Shown: in pieces, positions 1 through 7,699 of the stretch
Layout: the number at the start of each line of letters is the position of its first letter
How positions within the stretch are numbered: position 1 is the stretch's first letter
DNA from: Mycolicibacter heraklionensis
Lineage (GTDB): Bacteria; Actinomycetota; Actinomycetes; Mycobacteriales; Mycobacteriaceae
Reading direction: 5' to 3'
NCBI GenBank assembly: GCA_001673575.1
Contig: LZME01000059.1
Span: 25,471 to 89,470 of the forward strand
DNA length: 64,000 nt
Translations under genes and position numbers: made by a program
The notes under the pieces: generated by a model
What the model was told of the DNA's origin: nothing
Seen by the model: the letters and a program-made list of their open reading frames with translations, nothing else
Databases searched by the model: none

Positions 1-2
1 TG

Positions 3-218
3 CTGACCGTTAACGATATCTTGAACGGAGCTCCCGCTAGCGAAGAAGTTGCCAAACTAGGTGGACGCACCGCCGGCGCATGGCTCGGAGGATTCGCCGC
101 AGGGGCAGCTTGGGGTTCGTGGGTAGGGCCCGAGGGCACCGTGATTGTTGGACTTCTCGGCTCTATTGCGGGCGGGTTTGGCGGGGATAAATTGGTGCAA
201 AAGATGATGGGCGGCTGA
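3..218 (+). CDS. C-terminal end of a glycine-zipper protein, 5' truncated by the window (possible toxin)
   Basis: The frame is open from the first bases of the window, so this is the 3' end of a gene starting upstream; a TTG at 21 is only an internal possibility. The visible ~71 residues form a glycine-zipper hydrophobic stretch (repeats of the type GGxxAGAWxGGxxAGAAWG and GLLGSIAGGxGG) ending in a short polar tail. Such tails occur in pore-forming or membrane-inserting domains of secreted polymorphic toxins, including some ESX substrates. The stop overlaps the next start (TGATG), so the two genes are translationally coupled. The toxin role is inferred from the zipper and the coupled membrane protein; the diagnostic N-terminus lies outside the window. 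A phage or membrane structural protein is the alternative. Confidence 0.5.
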   Translation: MTVNDILNGAPASEEVAKLGGRTAGAWLGGFAAGAAWGSWVGPEGTVIVGLLGSIAGGFGGDKLVQKMMGG

Positions 219-913
219 TGGTACGCGATTTGTCCTTCGGAGTAATTGTCCTGTGCTACCTCGCGGGATTTCTCCTGTCTTTTTCCAAAATCAGCACCAG
301 CGCCCAGCGACGCATCTACTGGAGTTGCGCCTGCATAGCGGGATTTTTCGGCACCCTGGCAACGTATCCGACGTGGACTAACGCAGCCGTACTGGGCATT
401 TTAGTTCCGGCGGTGATGGCAGTTGCCGCGTATGTGTCCACGCCCTACATCAAGATCCGCGGAAAAATCTATGCATTGACGATCACAGACCCCGATCCCG
501 AAGACGAACCCGCGACAACTGATTCCACGCAGCAGGAAATCGATCCACACCCCGATTCCTACAGCGGACTACTCACCGCCACAACCATGTGGTGGGCTCT
601 CGTCGTACTCACTGCGATCGGCGCCGGAAATGTGTACTTCGCCGCCACAGGAAAAGGCGAGATCTGGGTAGGCCTCATGAGTGGGACGTTCTCCGCACTA
701 CTCACCGTTGTCACCGCATACGGCGACGCCAGCTGGCGCTATCCCATAGCCCGCGGTCAATACATCCAGTTTGGGGTCGCCTCCGTCATCACCGCCGGAG
801 TTTTCCCCCTGCTGTACCTGGCCGCCTATTACATCGCCCAACGCCGACCACTACGACGCAAACAGTCGATGGAATATCGGGTACACCCCCGCCACAGAAA
901 ACTGGACAGCTAG
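218..913 (+). CDS. Polytopic membrane protein, candidate immunity partner
   Basis: The protein has 231 residues with about six hydrophobic segments (roughly 6-22, 33-50, 55-73, 124-142, 149-168 and 184-207). An acidic proline/threonine-rich loop lies at about 90-118, and the tail is very basic (residues 208-229). It starts at ATG 218 inside the stop codon of the preceding gene. I do not recognise the family. A small polytopic protein coupled to a glycine-zipper protein is the usual arrangement of an immunity protein guarding the inner membrane, but this is inference. Base composition is visibly more AT-rich than the rest of the window, which fits acquired DNA. Confidence 0.6.
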   Translation: MVRDLSFGVIVLCYLAGFLLSFSKISTSAQRRIYWSCACIAGFFGTLATYPTWTNAAVLGILVPAVMAVAAYVSTPYIKIRGKIYALTITDPDPEDEPATTDSTQQEIDPHPDSYSGLLTATTMWWALVVLTAIGAGNVYFAATGKGEIWVGLMSGTFSALLTVVTAYGDASWRYPIARGQYIQFGVASVITAGVFPLLYLAAYYIAQRRPLRRKQSMEYRVHPRHRKLDS

Positions 914-1381
914 ACCCTCGGGCAGAATTTCGCGCGCGGCCACCAAACCCTTGCGCCGTGGCTAGGGGGTGCCGCCGGCACCGCCGGGGCTGCCGCCGAC
1001 TCCGCCGGCGTGGACACCGGTGTTCTGCTCACCGGGACTGCCGGGACCGCCTGGGCGTCATCCGTCGACGGAGCTATGGCTGAACCGACTGCCGAGGCGG
1101 CCCAACCGCCCGTCGAGAAGCCCTGCGCCTACGTGCCCTGCCCGCCCTTGCCGATCATCTCGGCCCTCCCCGCACTCACGGAAGCCCACCGTCGGGTACT
1201 CCGAACGAAACCGCTGAACTTGAAAAAAGTCCGTTCGCTCCACGCGCATCAGGGGAAACCCTTGTAATCCCCGGCAACCGCGCTGGGGTGTCGCCTGCGT
1301 CGACCGGCACGAGGATCCCCGTTTCTTCGCTCACAGCACAAATCACCCCGGGAGACGCCTCCCGAAACTAAGGTCGGCTAA
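914..1381. other. 468-nt stretch without a supported gene
   Basis: No convincing gene is present. One frame stays open from just after the TAG at 911 to about 1267. It reads as an Ala/Gly-rich segment followed by a Pro/Cys-containing basic tail, has only a GTG (1010) as plausible start and no Shine-Dalgarno sequence. It may be the remnant of a lost gene. The 3' end contains the promoter of the next gene. Confidence 0.4.
1369..1374 (+). promoter_or_regulatory. -10 element, leaderless promoter of the 1382 gene
   Basis: TAAGGT fits the mycobacterial TANNNT -10 and ends 7 nt before GTG 1382, so the transcript would start at or next to the start codon. There is no Shine-Dalgarno sequence. Confidence 0.45.
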
Positions 1382-2299
1382 GTGACGATTCGCCTTGGCT
1401 TCCAGATCCCCGACTTCTCCTACGGCACCGACGTTTCGGAGCTGTTCCCCACCGTCATCGCCCAGGCCCGCGAGGCCGAGGCCGCGGGGTTCGACGCGGT
1501 CTTGGTGATGGACCACTTCTATCAACTCCCCCAGCTGGGTTCGCCCGATCAGCCGATGCTCGAGGCCTACACCGCCCTCGGTGCGTTGGCGACCGCGACC
1601 GAACGGGTGCAGCTGGGCACGCTGGTCACCGGCAACACCTACCGCAATCCAGCGCTGCTGGCCAAGATCATCACCACGCTCGATGTGGTCAGTGCCGGGC
1701 GCGCCGTCCTGGGTATCGGCACCGGATGGTACGAGCTCGAACACGACCAACTGGGTTTCGAGTTCGGCACCTTCACCGACCGGTTCAACCGGCTCGACGA
1801 GGCGCTACAGATCATCCTGCCGATGATCCGCGGCGAGCGGCCCACATTCGATGGCAAGTGGTACCGCACCCGCGAGGCGATGGCCGAACCCCGCTTCCGC
1901 GACCACATTCCGCTGCTGATCGGCGGCAGCGGTGAGAAGAAGACGATCCCGCTGGCCGCACGTCACTTCGACCACCTCAACCTCATCACCAGTTTCGACC
2001 AACTGCCGGCGAAGGTGGACGCGATCCGGCGCAGCTGCGACGAGGTCGGCCGCGACCCGGCGACCCTGGAGACGACCATGCTGCTCACGGCTGTGGTCGA
2101 TCCGAGCGTCTCCATCGATCAGATTCCGGCCGAGCGGGCTCAGCGGGTGGCCATAGGCAGCCCCGAATCGATCGCCGAGCAGATCAAGACCAAGGTGCTC
2201 GATGCCGGCGTCGGCGGGGTCACCATGAACATCCCGGGCTACACCCCCGGGGTGATCACCAAGGTGGGAGCGGCATTGCGCGCGGTGCTCGACGCCTGA
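1382..2299 (+). CDS. LLM-class F420-dependent oxidoreductase
   Basis: A 305-residue bacterial luciferase-like protein. It begins with the family's first strand (RLGFQIPDF) and has the expected internal motifs: AEAAGFDAVLVMDHF, the TLVTGNTYRNPALLAK segment, GRAVLGIGTGWYELEH, and the IPLLIGGSGEKKT loop that lines the cofactor site. The C-terminus has the usual 'GSPESIAEQIK...GVGGVTMNIPG' pattern. In mycobacteria this subgroup generally uses F420 rather than FMN, but the substrate cannot be read from sequence. The GTG start at 1382 is preferred because a TANNNT box lies 7 nt upstream. The gene stands alone ahead of the fic operator region. Confidence 0.85.
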   Translation: MTIRLGFQIPDFSYGTDVSELFPTVIAQAREAEAAGFDAVLVMDHFYQLPQLGSPDQPMLEAYTALGALATATERVQLGTLVTGNTYRNPALLAKIITTLDVVSAGRAVLGIGTGWYELEHDQLGFEFGTFTDRFNRLDEALQIILPMIRGERPTFDGKWYRTREAMAEPRFRDHIPLLIGGSGEKKTIPLAARHFDHLNLITSFDQLPAKVDAIRRSCDEVGRDPATLETTMLLTAVVDPSVSIDQIPAERAQRVAIGSPESIAEQIKTKVLDAGVGGVTMNIPGYTPGVITKVGAALRAVLDA

Positions 2300-2303
2300 A
2301 TCT

Positions 2304-2377
2304 AAGTGAAGTCAACCATCCAAGTTAACTTCACTTAATCCATTAAGTGAAGTTAGACTGAACTGGTGACTTCACTT
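2304..2377. promoter_or_regulatory. Fourfold operator array over the fic promoter
   Basis: The nonamer AAGTGAAGT occurs four times in 74 bp: forward at 2304-2312, reverse at 2328-2336, forward at 2345-2353, reverse at 2369-2377. Forward copies are exactly 41 bp apart, as are reverse copies. The middle pair forms a perfect 14-bp inverted repeat (2326-2339 and 2342-2355) with a 2-nt spacer. The right arm overlaps the probable -10 (TAGACT, 2354-2359), and the last copy lies inside the first codons of fic. This layout fits an autorepressor binding site. Confidence 0.75.
2354..2359 (+). promoter_or_regulatory. -10 element, leaderless fic promoter
   Basis: TAGACT ends 6 nt before GTG 2366, predicting a leaderless mRNA. 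It is embedded in the right arm of the inverted repeat, so an operator-bound protein would block RNA polymerase. Confidence 0.55.
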
Positions 2378-3538
2378 CGTCCCGTCACCTACGAGGACGT
2401 GCGTTGGGAACCCCAGGGGGTTCGCTACGCCAGCACCGCGCTGCCGCAGTACGGCACCTACCACCCTGCGGTGCCGGCCAGCATCGCCGAGTTGGCCCTG
2501 GATCTGCCACCGTCCGTCTTCGCCGAAGCCGAAGCCGCGAGCCAGGCGATCACCCGCTTCGACGCCGAACTCGGAAGTGAAATCGCACCGTCCGCCGCCG
2601 TACTGCTGCGATCCGAATCGGCCGCCAGTTCCCAGATCGAGAACCTGACGGCGTCCTCGCGCGCAATCGCCGAAGCCGAACTGACCGGCCACAGCTCCAA
2701 GCGCAACGCGGAGATGATCGTCGCCAACACTGCAGCCATGCAGGCGGCAATCGCCTTGTCCGAGAAGGTGGATGCTGATGCCATCCTGGCGATGCACCGC
2801 GCGCTGATGAGTAAAGAACCACGCCATACCCCTGGCGAATTCCGCACGGAACCGGTCTGGATCGGGGGCGGCTCCACACCTATCGGTGCGACGTTCGTCG
2901 GCCCGCGCCACGAACTGATCCCCGCAGCGATCACCGACCTGATCTCGTTCGCGCAGCGCTCGGGCACGCCGGCCCTACCGCAGATCGCGGTGGCACACGC
3001 GCAATTCGAGACCATTCACCCTTTCACCGACGGGAACGGACGCACAGGCCGCGCACTGGTGCACGCCCTGTTGCGCAACAGGGGCATGACCCGCCAGGTG
3101 ACGGTGCCGATCTCAGCAGGATTGCTCGCCGACACCGGTGCGTACTTCGCCGCGCTCACCGCCTACCGCGAAGGCGATGCGGCACCGATTGTTGAGCGCT
3201 TTGCCGAGGCCGCTCTCCGATCTATTGCGAACGGACGAGAGCTGGTCGCCGAGCTTCAGGTAATCCGGGAGAGCTGGAACGAGGTGATCACCGCACGGTC
3301 CGACTCGGCAGTGTGGAAGGTCGCCGACCTGTTGACCCGCCACCCCGTCGTCAACGCGGCGCTGCTGGCTCAGGAGCTGGGCATCGAATCGACCAATGCC
3401 CACCGCTACCTCAACCCGCTAGCCGACGCGGGAGTCCTCGTCGCGACCACCAGTGGCCCCCGCAATCGGGTGTGGCGTTCGCCTGAGGTGCTCGCCGCGC
3501 TGGACGCGTTCGCCGAGCGGGCCCGGCGGCGCGCCTAA
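2366..3538 (+). CDS. Fic/DOC family AMP-transferase with C-terminal winged helix
   Basis: A 390-residue Fic protein. The catalytic motif HPFTDGNGRTGR lies at residues 218-229 (catalytic His218, phosphate-binding loop). An N-terminal inhibitory helix with the (S/T)xxxE(G/N) motif is present as SSQIEN (Ser88, Glu92, Asn93), so this is an autoinhibited class II Fic protein. The segment 300-390 looks like a winged helix-turn-helix (TRHPVVNAALLAQELGIESTNAHRYLNPLADAGVL). Fic enzymes transfer AMP (or another phosphate-containing group) to Ser/Thr/Tyr hydroxyls; the target is unknown. The HTH plus the operator array at its own promoter suggest DNA-binding autoregulation. The GTG start at 2366 is set by the -10 box 6 nt upstream. 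Confidence 0.92.
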   Translation: MTSLRPVTYEDVRWEPQGVRYASTALPQYGTYHPAVPASIAELALDLPPSVFAEAEAASQAITRFDAELGSEIAPSAAVLLRSESAASSQIENLTASSRAIAEAELTGHSSKRNAEMIVANTAAMQAAIALSEKVDADAILAMHRALMSKEPRHTPGEFRTEPVWIGGGSTPIGATFVGPRHELIPAAITDLISFAQRSGTPALPQIAVAHAQFETIHPFTDGNGRTGRALVHALLRNRGMTRQVTVPISAGLLADTGAYFAALTAYREGDAAPIVERFAEAALRSIANGRELVAELQVIRESWNEVITARSDSAVWKVADLLTRHPVVNAALLAQELGIESTNAHRYLNPLADAGVLVATTSGPRNRVWRSPEVLAALDAFAERARRRA

Positions 3539-3547
3539 CCCGCGGGC

Positions 3548-4993
3548 TCAGCCCAGCACCGTGTGCATCAGCATCACGTCGTAGGCGTTCCACAGCGACA
3601 GCGTGAAGTACACGTCCTTGCCGGTCGACCACGGATGCACGTAGGGCGCGTAGATGCCGCCGGGGATCTGGCCGGTGGGGATCAGCGTCTGCTCGGCGCT
3701 CCACGGCCCCTGCGGGGTGGGCGCGGTACGGGCCACGACGTCGTTGCCGCCGTTGCCGTACAACGCCAGGTACTGACGTAGATAGGTGTTGTACTGCACC
3801 GACATCTCGCCCACCGGGCCGGGGATCACCGGCGTGGCCGCAGCCGGGTTGGCCGGCACCCAGGATCCGCTGTCCCCATTCCAGTACTGGTACTGGTTCA
3901 GGTCGGGTATGGCGCGTTCGGGCACCCGGGACAGGTACGCCGAACCGCCACGGCCGGAAGGGGTTCCGTAGGAGTACAGGTAGCCGTCGTTGCCGCGCAG
4001 GAACGCGCCCATCTGGAACTTCTCGTTACCGGGGACGAAGCGCGCCCGCGGGACGTTCTCCGGTGACGTCGACCGCACGGTCCCCGGATAGACACCCCAC
4101 GTTTCGCCGTTGTCGTTGGAGACCGCGATCGCCGAGTAGTTGGTGGACCACTCGCCGTCGCGGCCCCACTGCTTGATGGACATGAAGTTCATGTATTGGT
4201 TGCCGGCGATTCCGATCGCGGCGGTGGGGATCATGCCCTCCTGGTGCGGAGCCAGTTGCACTGCGGGCAGGATCTGCTTGGAGAAATTCGCCTGCCGCAG
4301 TGGCGAACCCGAGTACTTGTTGCCCACGGCTCCGGGGCCGATGGTGATCCCGTCGGCCAGGTTGTTGTCATTGCTGCGGAACAGCACGTTCTGTCGCCAC
4401 TGCTTGCCCTGGATACGGCAGTAGCCGAAAGTGTCTCCGAACGCGTAGAGGATCTGACGGTTTCCGGGATCACCGTTGTCCCAAGGAATTCCAAGGTCGG
4501 TGCCGGAGATGCCGAAGCGCTGCAGGGTTTGGTTGGGGCTGTTGGGCCCGGTCACCCACTCCACCAACGATGTCTGGGAGCCGGCGATGGCGCCGGCAGC
4601 GTCGGCGGTCGACAGCCCCGGATCTGCGCCGGCGTTCGGCACGGGCTGGACCGGCTGGACCGGCTGGGCGACGTTCGGCACGGCTTGCCCGCCGGGATTC
4701 GGCTGCGCCGGGACCACTCCGGCCTGCTGGCGAATCGTGCCGTTCGGGTTGATCAGGGCGGCGATCAGCGGGCCCAGTTTGGGCAGCGGCGCTTGATCAT
4801 TGGTGCCGCGGGGCCGCCGCCCGGTGGGTAGCTGACCGGCTCCAGTGGTCGGTGAGCCCGGCGGCGGATCGATGTTGGCTTCGGGGGCGTTGCAGGTGGC
4901 TGCGCTCGCCGGCGCGAACTCGCTGGCGGCAACCATCCCCAGCACGACGACCGGCACCATTGCCGCCGAGACGATTCGACGTGTCGCCGACAT
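3548..4993 (-). CDS. Secreted DUF4185 protein (possible GH183 D-arabinan hydrolase)
   Basis: A 481-residue protein with a Sec signal peptide (about residues 1-31, ending ASA), a Pro/Gln/Asn-rich low-complexity linker (about 35-135) and a DUF4185 domain to the end. Domain hallmarks are WVTGPNSPNQTLQRFGISGTDLGIPW, ILYAFGDTFG, NDNGETWGVYPG and GPVGEMSVQYN, consistent with a five-bladed propeller. DUF4185 was reported to define glycoside hydrolase family GH183, endo-acting on the D-arabinan of arabinogalactan or lipoarabinomannan. Activity of this member is inferred. A purine-rich AAAGG lies just before the ATG. It is monocistronic and convergent with fic. Confidence 0.82.
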   Translation of the reverse strand: MSATRRIVSAAMVPVVVLGMVAASEFAPASAATCNAPEANIDPPPGSPTTGAGQLPTGRRPRGTNDQAPLPKLGPLIAALINPNGTIRQQAGVVPAQPNPGGQAVPNVAQPVQPVQPVPNAGADPGLSTADAAGAIAGSQTSLVEWVTGPNSPNQTLQRFGISGTDLGIPWDNGDPGNRQILYAFGDTFGYCRIQGKQWRQNVLFRSNDNNLADGITIGPGAVGNKYSGSPLRQANFSKQILPAVQLAPHQEGMIPTAAIGIAGNQYMNFMSIKQWGRDGEWSTNYSAIAVSNDNGETWGVYPGTVRSTSPENVPRARFVPGNEKFQMGAFLRGNDGYLYSYGTPSGRGGSAYLSRVPERAIPDLNQYQYWNGDSGSWVPANPAAATPVIPGPVGEMSVQYNTYLRQYLALYGNGGNDVVARTAPTPQGPWSAEQTLIPTGQIPGGIYAPYVHPWSTGKDVYFTLSLWNAYDVMLMHTVLG

Positions 4994-5124
4994 GTCACAC
5001 CTTTCCCAGGACCCGCTCCCGGGCCTCGCACCACTGTGACGATAGTGATTTCTGGGACTTCTGTGGCTGCCGGAGGACGATAGAGACGCATCCGTGACGG
5101 TGTCGCAACCCGCGGATTGCCCGC

Positions 5125-6027
5125 TCAGCCGGCCCGGCTGACCTCGGCGACCACATCGGCAACGCTGCGCAGTTGACCCAGATCAGAGCTGGTCGGGATG
5201 AGATGAACCTCATCGGTGCCCACCGCCGCAAACCGGCGCAGCACCTCGGCCAATTCGTCCTCGCTGCCGGCCCAGCCGGTGGTGGGCGCCATCGCCTCGA
5301 CATACTCGGCGGGAATCCAGTTCATATAGCGCAGCAGGTGCCGGCGCACCTGATCGCGGGCCTCGTCACCGTCCCCCAACGCGAACCAGAACGACGTCGC
5401 CAGATGCGGCTTGGCCCGGCCCGCCTGCTGCCAGGCGTCACGGGCGACGTCGAACAGTTCGTTCTGCTTGGCCACATCAAGGTCCAAAGTGGTGCCGGCC
5501 AGGCCTTCGGCCCAGGCCGCCGCGCTACGCAAGGTCTTGGGGCCGATGGTGCCGACCAGCAGCGGCGGCCCGCCGGGTTGGGTGGGCGCCGGTCCGACCG
5601 GCAGCACCGAATCGGTGAGCTTCTCCCCCGCCCACACGCGTCGCATGATCGCCACCGCGGCGGCCAACTCGCCCATCTTCTGCCTCGCCGGATCGGCGCT
5701 GACCGCCCGGTAGTCCTCGTCGCGGCCGCCGATGCCGAGCCCGACGGTAAGCCGGCCCTGGCTGAGCAGGTCGGCGGTGGCCAGCGCCTTGGCGAGCATG
5801 ACGGGGTCGTGCAGTTGCGGGACGATCACCGTGGTCACCAGCCGCACCCGCTCCGTCCACGCCGCCAGCGCACCCAGCAGGGTCAGGCTGTCGGGGTTGG
5901 TGAAGGCGATCCGCTCACCCCAACACAACGACGAGAACGGCCCGTCGTCGATCGCTCGCGCCCAGTCCCGCAGCAACATTGCGTCCAAATCCGGCTCCAT
6001 CACCGGCATGGTCATTCCCACCTGCAT
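5125..6027 (-). CDS. LLM-class flavin/F420-dependent oxidoreductase
   Basis: A 300-residue luciferase-like monooxygenase-fold protein: MQVGMTMPVMEP start, WGERIAFTNPDSLTLLGALAAWTERVRL, the GRLTVGLGIGGRDEDYRAV cofactor loop and GPPLLVGTIGPKTLRSAA. This is a different subgroup from the enzyme at 1382. The substrate is unknown. The gene is divergent from the VOC gene with only 46 bp between the starts, so the two promoters share the spacer. An internal ATG (residue 6) is an alternative start. Confidence 0.82.
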   Translation of the reverse strand: MQVGMTMPVMEPDLDAMLLRDWARAIDDGPFSSLCWGERIAFTNPDSLTLLGALAAWTERVRLVTTVIVPQLHDPVMLAKALATADLLSQGRLTVGLGIGGRDEDYRAVSADPARQKMGELAAAVAIMRRVWAGEKLTDSVLPVGPAPTQPGGPPLLVGTIGPKTLRSAAAWAEGLAGTTLDLDVAKQNELFDVARDAWQQAGRAKPHLATSFWFALGDGDEARDQVRRHLLRYMNWIPAEYVEAMAPTTGWAGSEDELAEVLRRFAAVGTDEVHLIPTSSDLGQLRSVADVVAEVSRAG

Positions 6028-6073
6028 GACCGCGATTGTGGCACGGGCGGCCTACGCGGCCGACACTGGAGGA

Positions 6074-6460
6074 ATGGGTGTTTCGTTCAATCACACGATC
6101 GTGGCCGCGCACGACAAGCAGGCATCGGCAGCGTTTCTGGCCGAGCTGTTCGGCCTGCCCGCGCCGCAACCGTTCGGCCATTTCCAGGTCGTCGCACTCG
6201 ACCACCAGGCCAGCCTCGATTATGCCGACGTGCCCGCCGGCGAGGAGATCCGGCCGCAGCACTACGCATTTCTAGTCTCGGAGTCCGACTTCGATGCGAT
6301 CTACGCCAAGATCTCCGAGCGTGGGCTGGAGCACTGGGCAGATCCGCGGGGGCAGCGCCCGGGCGAGATCAACCGTAACGACGGTGGGCGCGGTGTGTAC
6401 TTCCGCGATCCCGGCGGCCATTACCTGGAGATCCTCACCCGGCCCTACGGGTCGGGCTGA
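6074..6460 (+). CDS. VOC (glyoxalase/bleomycin-resistance) family protein
   Basis: A 128-residue single-domain VOC protein. The N-terminal strand FNHTIVAAHDKQASAAFLAELFGLP and C-terminal NDGGRGVYFRDPGGHYLEILTRP are the typical betaalphabetabetabeta halves; Glu in YLEILT is the usual metal ligand position and His9 in NHT the other. The role could be dioxygenase, isomerase or binding protein; the sequence does not decide. The frame is open further upstream, but MGVSFNHT matches the normal domain start. A GGAGGA directly abuts this ATG, so exact initiation is uncertain. Confidence 0.8.
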   Translation: MGVSFNHTIVAAHDKQASAAFLAELFGLPAPQPFGHFQVVALDHQASLDYADVPAGEEIRPQHYAFLVSESDFDAIYAKISERGLEHWADPRGQRPGEINRNDGGRGVYFRDPGGHYLEILTRPYGSG

Positions 6461-6468
6461 CCGCCGAA

Positions 6469-6945
6469 TCAGCCCGGCGTGTGGCCGCGCTGGCGCTCCT
6501 GGGTGCGGTAGTCGGCGGCCAGGTCGGCGACGTGCGCCGGCAGATCGCCCGATGCCACGTCGGCCAGGCTGGTCTGCTCGAGCACCGAACGCATGCTGGC
6601 CCGCAACGCCCGCCACACGTCGGTCAGTGCGGCGGTCGGCCCGGCGTAGGGCAGATCGCCCATGCCGATGTCACGCACGCTGGCCAGGGGGCCGTCGATG
6701 CAGCGCAACACGTCGGCGACGCTGATCTCGGTGGCCGCCCGGGCCAATTCGTAGCCGCCGTCGCGACCGCGCTGGCTGCGCACCAGCCGGTCGGTGCGCA
6801 GATCGGACAAGATGTCGACGAGGAACTGCGCGGGAATGCCCTGCGCGGCCGCTATTTCGTCGGTCTTGACCAGGGCGCCGGGCTCGGCGGTGGCCAGTTG
6901 GACCATCGCTCGCACCGCGTACTCCGCCTTGGCCGACATGCGCAT
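6469..6945 (-). CDS. Rrf2 family transcriptional regulator (Rv1287-like)
   Basis: A 158-residue Rrf2 protein: [18 protein letters not shown] start, winged HTH with [42 protein letters not shown], then a dimerisation helix. Only one cysteine (LRCIDG) is present, so it lacks the three-Cys Fe-S cluster of IscR/NsrR/RsrR types and resembles CymR-like regulators of cysteine metabolism. It follows cysQ by 25 nt on the same strand and is probably the last gene of the cysD-cysNC-cysQ operon. I infer that it regulates sulfur assimilation. The open frame extends upstream into cysQ, but the family start is the ATG at 6945. Confidence 0.88.
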   Translation of the reverse strand: MRMSAKAEYAVRAMVQLATAEPGALVKTDEIAAAQGIPAQFLVDILSDLRTDRLVRSQRGRDGGYELARAATEISVADVLRCIDGPLASVRDIGMGDLPYAGPTAALTDVWRALRASMRSVLEQTSLADVASGDLPAHVADLAADYRTQERQRGHTPG

Positions 6946-6970
6946 TGCGAGCATTCTTCCATCTGGCGGC

Positions 6971-7699
6971 TCAACTGATTGCTGCGAGCACCGCTTGCGC
7001 GTATTCGGGGCGACACACCACCAGGTCGGGAAGCAGTGGGTCCGCCCGGTTGTAGACCAACGGTGACCCGTCGATGCGCGAGGTGTGCAGGCCCGCGGCC
7101 CGGGCCACGGCCACTGGGGCAGCGGAGTCCCACTCGTACTGTCCGCCGGCGTGCACGTAGACATCGGTGGTGCCCGCCACCACGGAAGCCACCTTCACTC
7201 CGGCCGAGCCCATCGGCACCAGCACGCCGTCCAGTTGCTCGCGAACCGCTTCGGCGATCGCGGGCGGACGGCTGCGCGACACCGCGATGCGGGGCGCTCC
7301 GGCGTATACGGGCGGGGCGGGAACCGTCGGGGTGGCCAGCGTGCTGCCCCGCGCGGGCAGAGCCACCGCCCCGGCGGACAACTCGCCGGATTGCCACAGC
7401 GCCACATGCACGGCCCAGTCGTCGCGGCCGAGTTCGCTGAACTCCCGGGTCCCGTCCAGCGGGTCCACGATCCACACCCGCTCGGCGGCCAGGCGGACCG
7501 GGTTGTCGGCGCCCTCCTCGGACAGCACCGCGTCGTCGGGCCGCTCGCTGGCCAGTGCGGACATCAGGAAGTCGTGCGAACGCTGGTCGCCGGCGGCTTT
7601 GCGCTCCGCTTCAGTCGCGTCGGCAAGTTCCTCGCGGACGCGCAGCAGCAGCCGGCCCGCCTCGGCAGCCAGGTGCGCGGCCAGCTGGTGATCGTTCAC
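6971..7699 (-). CDS. cysQ: 3'-phosphoadenosine 5'-phosphate phosphatase CysQ
   Basis: A 242-residue inositol-monophosphatase superfamily enzyme. The metal-binding signature is [12 protein letters not shown] (about residues 76-87), with the upstream EEG acid and the C-terminal [16 protein letters not shown] motif. CysQ hydrolyses PAP/PAPS, relieving product accumulation in sulfate activation. The GTG start overlaps the cysNC stop (GTGA), so translation is coupled. In M. tuberculosis cysQ (Rv2131c) lies elsewhere; here it is built into the sulfate-activation operon, which strengthens the assignment. Confidence 0.92.
   Translation of the reverse strand: MNDHQLAAHLAAEAGRLLLRVREELADATEAERKAAGDQRSHDFLMSALASERPDDAVLSEEGADNPVRLAAERVWIVDPLDGTREFSELGRDDWAVHVALWQSGELSAGAVALPARGSTLATPTVPAPPVYAGAPRIAVSRSRPPAIAEAVREQLDGVLVPMGSAGVKVASVVAGTTDVYVHAGGQYEWDSAAPVAVARAAGLHTSRIDGSPLVYNRADPLLPDLVVCRPEYAQAVLAAIS

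Noticed and set aside
1010-1267. 85-codon plus-strand frame after the immunity-like gene as a real gene
   Set aside because: GTG start without Shine-Dalgarno or -10, odd composition and no recognisable domain.
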